A DNA stretch of 64,000 nucleotides from contig QKWP01000101.1 of the NCBI GenBank assembly GCA_003550325.1, forward strand, positions 446,704-510,703. Reading direction: 5' to 3'. Positions 45,766 through 56,539 of the stretch are shown here, piece by piece (within the stretch, counting starts at the first letter, position 1; each line of letters opens with the position of its first letter). Both the position numbers and the translations under genes were made by a program. The notes beneath the pieces are model-generated. The model was given only the letters and a program-made list of their open reading frames with translations, was not told where the DNA came from and did not search any database. This stretch comes from Gigaspora rosea (Eukaryota; Glomeromycota; Glomeromycetes; Diversisporales; Gigasporaceae).

Positions 45766-48081
45766 TTACTCATCTAAAATACATTCTAACGAAGTTTTTA
45801 ACGTTTCAATAAATGTAGACTTTTGTTCTGTATTCCCTTCTTCTTCGATTCTCCAATATGCATTACGTGTTCTCTCAATTAATTTATATACTGTTGAACG
45901 TCTGTTTTCTGCGGCCTTCTCCACCTCCGTTTTTTGGGGCAATTCTACTTCTACTAACGTCCGAGTTATGTAAACTTCAAGTCCATTTTCCACGAACATT
46001 TGTTGAAAAATTTTCCAAGCACTAATTGTTAGTTTTTTTTCTCCATATAGATGATCATGAAAGATATGTCAGCAGGGTAGTAAGTACCGATGAAAGAAAA
46101 GACAACTACACTTCAGAGAAGTCAAACCAGGTGCTTCCTTGCCTTTTTCTAATCTTTTTTCAACTGCATGAACTTCACTAATTATTAATTGCTAAAGGGG
46201 AAATGGGAATCTATGAACTTGAGTAAGGATTTCATAATCAATACCACTAACAGAGATTTGTTTGGTACGAAATTCAAATGCTGTATATTCTGCATCTGAT
46301 CATTTTTTCATATCAAGATCAATTACTTTATGACAAGCGCCTGTTTAAAAAAAAAAATTTTAAAATCATCATACGATTAATCAATTTAATTTACAGATGA
46401 TTCTGATCAATTGATAGTGATTTGCTTAAATTTTGCAAACGATTCTTCTATTTACCTATATATATCTCCTGCATAAAATAAAAAAAAATACTACCTATTA
46501 ATCCATAATACGAAATCATCATTTTTTTTAATTCGCTATGATATGACTCAATAGCATTTGTCGAGGTTATTTGTAAAAGCAAGAGGGAATGTTGGCGGGC
46601 CCAAAGGGCCCATTGATTTGTATTTTTGGTGTAATTCCGTTTAATATATTGTTTAATGGTGGGAACTTGGCATTTATCGATCGCTTCTTTAATCAGTTTA
46701 TCACAGCCAATTTTTGTTATTTTATGCATTGCCAGGATCATTTTACTTCGAGCCTTTGTATCATAAATCTTAGTTATCCATGTGCGCATTATATGAACAG
46801 TGCAGAAAATGACGCTGCACTCTTGCTCGCCTCCAGACAACCCCGGAAAAGCTTTAGAAATGGCATTAGTTTCAACATTACTCTGGTCAGTAAGGAAGTA
46901 TCGTGGCTTCCAGGAACTTTTGAACTGTCGAATTATTCGCAGGGCCTCTATAACAGTTTCACTATCTTCGTTACTCACATAAAAATGTGCCCCAACATCC
47001 CAAGAACCATGATTGTCCCGAATATACAATGTAAATAAGCACCAATCGTGCTTGTTAGTTTTATACGTAGAGTCCATTAATGTTAACCATCCGAAGTGTT
47101 GAAGCTTCTCTAGCTGGCTCAGGTGTGCAAAAACTAAACCGTAAGTTGACCGATGAAAAACTCCATAGCATTCTACTTGATACCCTTTACTTTTCAAAAA
47201 AGTAATGGATTCATCAACGTCCAACTCTATACTTAAATTACTAGTAAAAAATGTGTTTTGTGGTTTACGAACTTTACATTTAATATTATAAACCTCCTTT
47301 CGTCGCAACTCCTTTATGCTATCTCCAAGATTAAACTCCTCAGCAGCATACTCTTTAATTGCACTGACAATTACCGGCGGGGGTAATTTTTAACTGCTTC
47401 CTTTTCTACTATGTTTCGGATAACCTGAGAGCATTTCAATTTCTCACTTTCTTCAATAGTATGAGCATGATCAGGGCTACCTTGGAATCGTTCAATGAGG
47501 ATCTTCTGCTCTGTAACTAACCTTAAGACTCTAATTTTTGCTTGGTATAGGTTTGGCGGACGAACCTTGGTTTTTCGTCTTTTTTCGTTCGGTAATCCTT
47601 CCTTACGTGTACTCGATGGATTGTGTTTGGTAAACTGGCATGTGAATATAGTCATCTTATTACCATTGTTATGATTTCTGGAACAATATCTGGTCCAAAA
47701 ATTATCAACAAGGGGCCACCATTCCTTATCAAAGTCGTCTATTGAAACCTCAAATGAATAGCTAACATTAAAAAGAAGGACGCGTCTTTGATTAGGGGTA
47801 AGTTGTGAAGATGCATATGACTTAATTTCAATGTTCATGGGAGATTTATAAGATACTGTCTATTTATTTTATATTAGTAAATATAAAATCCTATTCGTTA
47901 CTAAAATAAAGCTTTACTGTTACAAAAAAAAAAAAAAAAAAAAAGCTTTACTGTTACATGCCGTAAATGTTTCCAAGTTCTCTTTATCACTTTCGCATAT
48001 CTCTAAAAATATTACATCATTTTCGGTTGCTTCTAAAAACTTGCTTGGATTATTTAATTCTTCCGCCTTGTTAATGTCCAT
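45766..48081 (-). pseudogene. MULE transposase (FAR1-like N-terminus, DDE domain, SWIM finger), broken
   Basis: From an ATG at 48081 a first exon reads MDINKAEELNNPSKFLEATE. After an interrupted region come SYASSQLTPNQRRVLLFNVS and a Cys/His-rich DNA-binding-like part (47838-47371). A frameshift at a C-run near 47378-47384 then moves into the catalytic part (to 46448). Seen there are LMDSTYKTN (first D), RYFLTDQSN (second D), CTVHIMRTW (CxxH) and TNAIESYHSELK (E). The C-terminal part has the SWIM motif CSCLFFHRYLLPC-stop-H at about 46060-46110, then a tail to 45766. In-frame stops: TGA at 46300-46302, TAG at 46192-46194, TGA at 46069-46071, the last inside SWIM. It would cut and paste the element if intact. 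Confidence 0.9.
47908..47957. mobile_element. Poly(A)-only insertion with 16-bp target duplication
   Basis: AAAGCTTTACTGTTAC occurs at 47908-47923 and 47942-47957. Between the copies lies only an A-run of about 20. This is the footprint expected when LINE machinery copies little beyond a poly(A) tail. Slippage between chance repeats is less likely because the 16-bp repeat is exact. It lies in the MULE transposase gene. Confidence 0.6.
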
Positions 48082-48330
48082 TTATTTTATTGATTTATTT
48101 TGATAAAAAAAATAATCAGATGGCAGAGCGAATTTTTTTATAAATAAGGGTGATCTCTTATTTAGTGTGACGTGATGTAAAAAATTCGGATATAATTGGA
48201 TTGCTAGTGAAAAAAATTATTTTAGTGTATCCCGCAATTACCCAATGATCATCGATTATCGGGGAATCTCGTGATGTACCTGGCTTTAGCCGTCCCCCAT
48301 ATTTGGTAATTAAAAATGCATCTTATTTAG

Positions 48331-48608
48331 AGGATATCTAAAGCCATGTCCATTCACATGTTTTTGATTTTTTAATTAAAGTTAGGATAAGGGTTAGTTT
48401 GCATTAGGGTTAGAACATATTTTATAGTAAAATTGTTTTTCTGACATTTTTTATTAATGCATCAAGATGGGTTTAGACTGTTGTTTCTTGTATTTTTGCG
48501 ACTTTCACTTTTTTTTGCTGTTTTTTCTCTTCAGGCTAATCCGTGTCAATCAAAATAAACAATCCTATTGGCTCTATGTCACATGATAGACACAGCTTTA
48601 GATGACCC
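48331..48608. mobile_element. MITE with ATCTAAAGC termini
   Basis: GGATATCTAAAGCCATGTCC and the inverted GACACAGCTTTAGATGACCC bound 278 bp. TTATTTAG lies just outside both ends. The interior includes TTAGGGTTAGAAC. A truncated relative is at 14823-15036. Confidence 0.6.
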
Positions 48609-49665
48609 TTTTATTTAGTAGTAATTACTGATAAGATTATTCTAGATTACTTTCCAAATTGTTCAACATATTCAATAATTGGCCAATCAAATTAAGTTAA
48701 TAGATTTCTCGCATTTCAGTATTTCTGTATTTAATTTTACTACAAAATTAAAAATTAGCATTTAGCAGTTAGCACGAATTTAAAAATCTTTGCATATACT
48801 TTGGTGAATGCAATATTTTATACTATGTTTTTATTATTACAGTAATAACCATTAGTTCTTATGGTCCAGTGCATAAAGATTTGTACCTCAAAAAGTTTCG
48901 TAATTTTACTCTTAGTAAAAGTTTTTATATTTTTGATTAATTATTAAAAATTTTTTAATATTAAATAAAATAGGTTTTAATCTAACTTATTATATTATTT
49001 TTATTGTTTTAACATTGTTTTATTTTAATAATTTTGCATGTACAATTTGCTGTATTCAAAAAAAATTGAAAATTTTTTTTTAAAAAAATTGATATTTTAA
49101 ATATTTTCGCAACCAATATGCAGTTCTATGAGCTTGTACTACGCAAGTGCATTAATGTGCATATGATAAAGATATGGTTAAAATTTGAGCAAAATTGAAT
49201 CACTAGTTGAGAAGAAATCAAGCTTTAAAGTGAGGTAATTTGATTTTTTTTACTATATATGCGTATATATAAATTACTATAGATTACTATAGTAAATTAT
49301 ATAGTAAATATTGTTAAAAAAAGTTACTATTAGTAAATTTTTTTATTTTATCAATAAAATAATCAAAATAATTTTATTTTTATTAATCTGGTAACCTAAT
49401 AAGTATATTAAATTAAAAAAATCAAAAATTAATTTGTACAAAAAATATTTGAATCAGAGCTATTTGAGGTACAAATCTTTTTGCACCAGACTATATATCT
49501 TAATTTCTTGATAAGATATAGTAAAACCTCTATAAGCATGTCTAACTTTAATTAGAGAACTATAAGATTTATAGAGATCATATATATATTTGGGCCCAAA
49601 TATGCATGCATTTAGAGTTTATAAAGGTTTCACTATATATATTTGTCGAAAATTTTGTCAAAAAT
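48609..49665. other. AT-rich spacer
   Basis: No gene recognised. A short inverted pair, AAAGATTTGTACCTCAAA (48876) and GAGGTACAAATCTTTTTGCA (49466), encloses about 600 bp and may be a further old TIR element. Confidence 0.35.
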
Positions 49666-49669
49666 TTAA

Positions 49670-50048
49670 GGGTAGGGTGAACGTAAATCATTTTTTATAT
49701 GAATTACATAGTATATTAGAATTTTAAATGGTAAATAAAAAAATGCTTCTGATAAATTTTTTTAAAATCTTGACCAATTTGTATAAAATTTATATAATAG
49801 GTCATTTTAAATAGTTTGTTTATAATTTGAAGTTGTGCAATATCCATTGCTTTAAAAAAAATCAACTTTACATATAATATAATTAAATTTTGGTAGGACG
49901 CTATATGATTTTTGTAGATTGTACAAAGAATTGATTGGTCAGATCATATGATGTTTATACGTAAATCATATGATATCATATAAATTGGTTACATAAAGTT
50001 GATCTAAAATCGATTTTATATGAAATTGGAAATTTGTACACCCTACTC
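49670..50048. mobile_element. TTAA-flanked MITE, uninterrupted copy
   Basis: Termini GGGTAGGGTGAAC and the inverted GTACACCCTACTC, with TTAA at 49666-49669 and 50049-50052. This 379-bp copy has no insertions and serves as the empty-site reference for 52339-53883 and 58155-60371. TTAA duplication is characteristic of piggyBac-type elements; superfamily assignment is inferred. Confidence 0.75.
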
Positions 50049-50054
50049 TTAAAG

Positions 50055-50755
50055 CAAAAAAAATAAAAAAAAATCCAAAGTAATATTGTAAAAAAAAATT
50101 ATATTCAAAATATTTTATTAAACTTGTATAGATTTGATATACTTTACAATATAATCGATATATAAAAGTGACATCTAACAGAAATAGATTGCATTCTGTA
50201 ATAGTAACAAATAAGTCCTATCACTTCTACAGACTTCTGATAATATATAAATACTTTAAGTTTATTATTTAGCGCCAATTTCTAAATAAAAACAATAACA
50301 AACTTGATATATTCTGTTAGAATTATTCATGTCTATCTGATTGTTAATAATAAATGAATGTTTATTTTCATTTATTTCAACTCCAATTTCATATTTGTAA
50401 TAGTAACTAATCTAGTATGTTCATTTGAGTCTTTCGTATCTGCTAATTGGAATTTAGTTGATTATTTCCCATTTTGATTTATAAAATAATAATAATAATA
50501 ATAATAAAAGTATCATACTGATACTGCATATTTATTACACTTATGGTACAATGTAATTAGCTACAAAGCTAATAATAAATCTTAAATCATATCAGCTAAA
50601 TTTAAACTGCAACTTCATAAAAATATTATAAATGATGAAAAGTAATCTAGCCTATAATCGGCTATAAAAATTTATTCAACATTTCCATATCTCCTATTTT
50701 CTATAAGCACACCACGAATCTGCAACATGTTTGAGTAGTTGAATAATTTTATTAT
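50055..50755. other. AT-rich spacer
   Basis: No gene recognised; contains a TAA microsatellite at about 50487-50508. Confidence 0.4.
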
Positions 50756-51580
50756 TTGAACTTTTAGAGTGCAACTGCTAATGCTTTTCCTTATTCTGAT
50801 CTAAGATCATAATTACTAGGATCCAAAGAAGTCATTGCAATATTTTTGCTGAGTGTAATTGCTAATGCTTTTTCTTATTCTAACCCAATATTATTATCTC
50901 TGGATTAAAAAAAGTTATTATAGCATTATTGCAAAGTGCAACTTGTCATTATTGCTGAGATCTAAAGAAGTCATCATATTATTTTTGCAGGATACAACTG
51001 CTAACACTTTTTATCAAAATCTGAGAAAGTTATAGTAGTATTTTTGCTAAGTATACTTCTAATACTTTTACTTATTCTGATCTAAGCTAATTATTACTAG
51101 GACCAAAGAAATCATCAAAGTAACTTTGCAGAGCACAACTGCTAACACCTTTTCTCATTCTGATCTAAGAACATTATTGCCAGAATTCAAGGAGTCATTG
51201 CAGTATTCTTGCAAAGTGTACTGCTAATATTTTTCTTTATTCTAATCCAAGATTATTATCACAGGGATCAAGAAGTCATCATAGTATTTTTGCAAAGTGC
51301 AATTGCTGATGCTTTTTCTCATTTTGATCGTTACCATTTCGATGAACAAATCAATGAGATACAAACTACCTTTTTTCATCACAGAACTCAAAAAACAAGA
51401 AAAGGAAGCAATAGGAAAAATTAAATTTTTTTTTATCCCAGAAATACAAGAAATTGTTAGCAAAAAACCTGATAGAGACAAAAAATATGTACTAGAAAAG
51501 TTAACTAGTACCAAAAATGAAAAAAACTTGAGAAATAGTGCAAATAATCAGCACAAGCATTATATTCAAACATAATAATA
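50755..51580 (+). pseudogene. Decayed tandem-repeat protein gene (about 28-residue repeat), unassigned
   Basis: About eight copies of a roughly 84-bp unit (50755-51310) translate, in shifting frames, as variants of SAIADAFSHFDL, then SKEVIAVFLQ. The last copy runs into a 92-codon open frame (51297-51575) rich in charged helical residues (KKQEKEAIGKIK, KPDRDKKYVLEKL). Stops and frame changes break the earlier repeats. I do not recognise the repeat family. Confidence 0.45.
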
Positions 51581-51589
51581 AACAATAAA

Positions 51590-52320
51590 TTCTTACCAAG
51601 TTTCTATCTGGTCCAAAAAAATAACCATTTTATTGTTAATGCTCGAAGCTTTTAGAACAAATAATAAATACCTTGATATGCACATAGTTTTGATATGCTA
51701 GTGCAAAGAAAATAGTTGGGTAAAAATTTTGTAAGCCAGAATGATAAACTCTAATTAAGTTTTTAATAACTACATGTCCTGTGCTTTATTTAAGCATGCT
51801 TGGTCTAATTTGAAAGAATCTTCCTCTACTAGCACAAACATGCTCCAATGATTACCAAAAACTCATACTAAAAAAATAGTGTTTTGTGTTTATCTAATTT
51901 TATTGCTTCTAAAAATTCTGCCAAATCCCATTCTTTGCTAGTTTTATTTTGCAATGCAACTTGTCTTTTGTTGACTTGTTGAAATTCACTTTAATAATTT
52001 TTTTGTCAAACTTTGCTAAGCATGTGAAACTTATTTGCTATAGCCTTGTCTTTAGTAGGAACTTCTAAAGTTCGAAAACTTCATTGTAATCTCAAAAACA
52101 AGATTGCATATTGGGAATTGCCTGCTTATACCAAACAAATGCTAAATACTCTGTTCCTTTTTGTCTTTTAAAAAGTATTAAGTGACAAATTATATAATTG
52201 CACACTTTTCTAGTGCATCTACTATTGCCGAAATTGTTGTCATTTTATGCCAATTTAGTTAATTTTAATCAAAATTTGTTTCTCAATCTACCTAGTCAAT
52301 TGGCTCACATTTTTGTAGTT
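51590..52320 (-). pseudogene. Decayed coding-like stretch, unassigned
   Basis: On the minus strand, broken by stops: KMTTISAIVDALEKCAII, TLEVPTKDKAIANKFHMLSK, then VNKRQVALQNKTSKEWDLAE and FLEAIKLDKHKTLFF. Texture is clearly coding but I recognise no domain; it may belong to a lost mobile element. Confidence 0.4.
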
Positions 52321-52445
52321 TCTTTTTAACGTATTTATGGGTAGGGTGTACGTAGATCATTTTTCATATGATCTACATGGTGGATTGAATTTTTATATAG
52401 TAAATAAAAATATGCTTCTAATAAAACTTTTTATTATCTGAGTCC

Positions 52446-52892
52446 ATATGAGCTGATTTAAGTAATTTATAAGTAGAGTTTATTTTTTTTAAAACTTTAA
52501 TACTAAATAACATCTGATCTACTAGTCTGTTTTAAATAATTTTACTACCAAAATGTTCACCTCTTTGAGACAATTCAATTATTAAAATCCAATCACAGGA
52601 TAGCAAGATAATGTGTTGTCAAATAGTGACGCACCTAGGGGTAGGGTTGATTGGTTAGACATAGGACTAACCAATCAACCCCACCTCCTAGGTGCGTCAC
52701 TATTTGATAGTGCATTATATTGAGATCCTGTGATTGGATTTAATAATTTTGGGCTTGTTGGAATCGTCTTAAAGAGGTGAACATTTTGGTAGTAAAATCA
52801 TTTAAAACAGACTAGTAGAACAGAAGTTATTTAGGCTTAAACTTTTTAAAAAAATAAGCACACTTTTAAATTACTTAAATCGACCCATATGC
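52446..52892. mobile_element. Long near-palindromic foldback
   Basis: Arms of about 210 bp pair along nearly their whole length (blocks ACTACCAAAATGTTCACCTC, CAATCACAGGAT, CAAATAGTGACGCACCTAGG). The centre has GGTTGATTGGTTAG and CTAACCAATCAACC around a short loop near 52663. Confidence 0.8.
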
Positions 52893-53149
52893 AATTTTTA
52901 CCATATTTATATAATATATAGTTTAAAGTAGCTTGTTTATAATAGTGAAGTTGTAAGAAATGCATCTCTTTAAAAAAAATAAACTTCATATATAATTAAA
53001 TTTTCTGAGGTCACTATATGTTTTTCCTGGATTACACAAAAATTTAATAATCCTCATTGGTTGAATCATATAATGTTTATATGTAAATCATATGATATGA
53101 TTATACAAAGTTGATCTACAATCTATTTTATATGAAAATGAAAATATTT

Positions 53150-53853
53150 TTTTTAAACTTTAAAGGCTAGGTACTATGGCCGGGATTTTATTATGAGTTA
53201 TTAGGACGTAATATTTATTACATGAATGAGGATACAACTAGCCACACGTGCACTTTTGGTGCCTAATTTAAGTAGTCCGCCCGAAGGTTCTACACTAGCT
53301 GCCATACCTACAACCCAACTACAGGAATTGCCTATTTAAACACTCTGGTTCACGCTCTTTCTATTGCTACCCTTTGCACTGCACAAACGCAGATATTAAG
53401 AAGCCCCAACTCTTTTTGATAAATCATCAGCCTAAGGGCTACTTTACCCTCGCACCAATTGCCTACCATGTCTTCTGTGTTTCATTCCACTTCGGATACA
53501 GATTTAGCGACAAAGCTGCTTGCCCTTATTAGGTTCATTCTGATCCCGACCACCCACCTTCTTTTGGTAGTGTCGTTGTAGATCTTCACTATTACCTCCT
53601 AATTCGGGACTTGCCAAACGGGTTTCCATTTTTCTGGTTCCCTGGATTTTACGGTATAACAATAACACTATTGCGCCGTAGCTCCCATTCAAGATGGTGG
53701 AACCAAGGTAACAGGTTTTTGCAACCCAACCAATTTGAGCCACATGGTTACCGAACACAGGCCTATTGTTCAAAGTGTCAACAGTGGGATTCGAACTGTT
53801 AACCTGCCGCTTGGGGAGTGACACCTTGACCACTTCTCTAAGGCGCCACACCC
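53150..53853 (-). mobile_element. Full-length tRNA-derived SINE with target duplication
   Basis: On the minus strand the 5' head (53853-53776) reads like a serine/leucine-class tRNA: GGCGCCTTAGAGAAGTGGTC (A box TTAGAGAAGTGG) and CAGTTCGAATCCC (B box AGTTCGAATCC). The 3' end is an A-run at 53150-53156. The flanks TATGAAAATGAAAATATT (53132-53149) and TATGAAAATAAAAATATT (53854-53871) form an 18-bp duplication with one mismatch. The 115-codon frame at 53504-53851 is repeat-derived. At about 700 bp it is long for a SINE. Mobilisation by a LINE is inferred; a LINE remnant lies 3 kb away. Confidence 0.85.
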
Positions 53854-54269
53854 TATGAAAATAAAAATATTGACACCCTACCCTTAAATGTTAGTAATAT
53901 GTTTTTTGTCTTTAGAAAAAAGTCAACTCATAGTACTAGAACTTCTATTAACTCAAGTCATTGTATTTTTTTGCTGATTTACTAATAATAAGTAAGTTTA
54001 TATAACAATTAATAGCCAATTAACTCATTCGTTACATACTGTATTACTATATTTGATCTATACTGATCTTTTTTTTACAGAAGATTTGCAAAGAGTTGAA
54101 GAATACTATAATATGGTTTAAAAAAATTTTATTATGTGAAACTACGAGTTGTTAATTGACGATGTGGTTTTTCATAGTAATGGTTACTTTAAAAATTTTT
54201 TTATATTGTATAACCCAGTGATCTTCAAGCCAATCAAATTGAATGTCCACCATGCTATCAAACACGGAT

Positions 54270-54560
54270 GCATGAAGCACGAGAGTATACAGAACTATAA
54301 AGAATATAATACAAGATAGTGCACAGAAAATTTGCACTGGACACATAAAAAGATGCAAATTCTGTGCAATAGTACACATAATAGCATGCTTTTTTATGTG
54401 CTTTCTCGTGCAATTTTCTGTATAGTTATATATATAACTGTTTATTATTTCATACACATGCCATGCACATAAAAAAATTTTGTACAATTACATGTTTTTG
54501 ATTTTTGCATGTATGCAGATTCTGTGCAACTGATTTCATGCTTTGGACATCTATATTTTG
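54270..54560. repeat. TGCA-rich self-complementary tract
   Basis: Repeated GTGCACAGAAAATTTGCAC, GATGCAAATTCTGTGCAA, ATAGCATGC and TTTTATGTGC blocks in both orientations, the same style as the other palindromic-core tracts but AT-richer. Confidence 0.45.
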
Positions 54561-54705
54561 TACAGTCATGTGCAATCATATATAATTTCTTATATAGGGT
54601 AAGGTATATGTTTTTTGAATCATACAAGATAAAAATTGATTCAAGATTATTTTGTTTACAACCACAAAAGCTACAAACTTATTCATTATTACATTGTTAG
54701 ATTTA

Positions 54706-54970
54706 TTATACTGGAGTATACATGAGGACGAAAGCATTTCGGGTTCTAAAACCTGAAATTAAAATTTGAAGATGAAATTGTTTTTGACCTATTTTACTTG
54801 AAAGACGAAATTATTTGATACTTTTTTTGAATAGACGAAATTATAAAGAACATATCTATATAAATTTTATTTGCTCTTCCTTATAAAAATTTTTAATTTT
54901 CTCTAATGAAAACGAAATAGGCCTTTTTCAAAAATCAATTTTGGTGGCATCACTATACTGGAGTATATAC
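54706..54970. repeat. Possible small inverted-repeat element
   Basis: TATACTGGAGTATACATG near 54709 and ATACTGGAGTATATAC near 54955 bound about 250 bp. The motif is itself nearly palindromic, so it pairs in either orientation. No further support. Confidence 0.3.
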
Positions 54971-55209
54971 TTTTAATGGAATCAATAAAATTTTAATACA
55001 ATGATAAAACGATTTGCAAAATAATTTATTTTTGATCAAAATGTGTAGATCATTGTTAAGTGATTTCTAAGTCAAAATTCAATATAAATATATTATTTTC
55101 ATAATTTTTGTTAGTCATAGTTAGGCCAGACCAATTTAATTCTTTGTTTAACATGATCCTCTCCACCCTATTTTTAAAATTTATATAAGTCCAATACACA
55201 TTAATAGTA

Positions 55210-55878
55210 ATTAATAGCAGTATTGTTACAAGACAGCTTTGGACAATGATTTGGAGAATTTTGGACAATTTTGGACAATTAAATAAAGTAAAATTACTTA
55301 ATTAGTAGTCCGCAGTTAAAGGGAACAAATTTCATAGTAAAAATCGGCGGGCATGTGACTATTACCTTATATAGTAAGTGGAACGTCATGTGCTTCAATT
55401 CATAAGAAAAAACTCTATAGTAAACAATTGAAAAATACTCGCATCTTATGATCTATCAAACCGATTTTTGATGATTTTACTACTATTAGAATCACAAGAA
55501 TTGGCTCTCTACAACTTTCAATTAAGCAATAAGAAAGAGTTACTTAATAAAAAAATTACTTTTATATGTAAGCAAGCCCCATTCGCACACTATAGAAATT
55601 TACTATTAAATTCCGCCATGATTTATTATAAAATGTCGATCATTTTATACCCTTTATCTGCGATCTTCTACTTAAAATTTTATTAAGATAACCTATTTTA
55701 ATTTTAACTGAAATGTGTTTAGTATCTAAAAAAATATATAGTTATATATTTTTTAGATAAATTTATTAATTATTAAAGCCTAACAAGCTTTGGACAATCT
55801 TGGACATTTGGACAATTTTGGATATGGACAAGCCAAAAAAGGCTTTGAACAGCCAAAACATACAATACTAATTAATAG
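55210..55878. mobile_element. hAT-like MITE interrupted by another MITE
   Basis: ATTAATAG is duplicated at 55210-55217 and 55871-55878. The element (55218-55870) begins CAGTATTGTTAC and ends CATACAATACTA. It aligns with 62332-62600 except for an extra segment at about 55303-55670. An 8-bp duplication fits hAT elements. It contains many TTTGGACAATTTTGGAC blocks. Confidence 0.75.
55303..55670. mobile_element. MITE inserted in the hAT-like MITE
   Basis: Inverted termini TAGTAGTCCGCAGTTAAAGG and, reversed, TAGAAGATCGCAGATAAAGG. The sequence is absent from the sister copy at 62.4 kb. CTTAA lies next to both ends and may be the target duplication. The open frames inside are shadows. Confidence 0.7.
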
Positions 55879-56539
55879 TATTTGCTACCTTTCAATTTTT
55901 TAAATTTTATATAACTAATATATATAAAATTAACCAATAAAATTGCTATATTATTATTTTTGTTTTTTTTTAATGCCCTACCCTCCTTTTATAGTTATTT
56001 TATATTATGTTAAACAAAGAATCAATTTGGTCTCGTCTTAGTTATACTGCTAAAAATTAGTTTGTACAATCATGCAATCAGACTACAATTATGTAGTGGT
56101 AAATAAGACCCTAGTGTCACCAACTTAAAAAATTTCACTAAAAATTTTTCGCATTTAAATTAGAGTTAGGGTTGCTATTAAATTAGATTAAAAAAAGCTT
56201 TTATAATACCAAAATTTTGTAATAAAAACTTTTGTTAGTGCGCAGTAAGCAGTTTTATAAGTAAAATATTAATTTATGAATGATTTTTTGGTTTGTTTTA
56301 ATTTTTTGCACTCCATTGTATTATATCTAATCTCGAAATCTGATAGCTAAGCAAAATTTTTTAGGATAGTGGTACTAGAATTAAAGAATGATGCCATGAT
56401 TAGCTAATAATTACAATTATATTTATTACATATATTATTACATAGGTTTTTTAAAACCTTAATTGTAATAATATTTATTATACATAATAAATATAATATT
56501 ATTACATATAATAATATATATCTATTTTTGTAAGCTTTG

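Larger units (their letters stand above)
44737..48296 (-). mobile_element. Mutator-like DNA transposon (MULE), full length, inactive
   Basis: Terminal inverted repeats of about 75 bp (44737-44811 and 48222-48296) begin GGGTCGGCTAAAGCC and GGGACGGCTAAAGCC. They contain the TACATCACGAGATT and GATCATTGGGTAAT blocks. CCATATTTGG is perfectly duplicated at 44727-44736 and 48297-48306, the 9-11 bp size expected of MULEs. The interior carries a decayed MULE transposase on the minus strand and subterminal tandem repeats. The complete ends and perfect duplication suggest a moderately recent insertion of an element that then lost coding capacity. Confidence 0.93.
52339..53883. mobile_element. TTAA-flanked MITE, copy interrupted by a foldback and a SINE
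   Basis: Left end GGGTAGGGTGTAC follows TTAT (a decayed TTAA). Right end GACACCCTACCC precedes TTAA at 53884-53887. The body matches 49670-50048 once the inserts at 52446-52892 and 53150-53853 are removed. Confidence 0.7.

Noticed and set aside
46589..47038. 149-codon plus-strand open frame as a gene
   Set aside because: It is antisense to the recognised MULE transposase catalytic region.
53776..53850. A functional tRNA gene
   Set aside because: A and B boxes are present, but the acceptor stem does not close and the sequence continues into the SINE body.
53504..53851. 115-codon open frame starting MWRLREVVKVSLPKRQVNSS as a gene
   Set aside because: It is the translation of the tRNA-like head and body of a SINE with clear target duplications.
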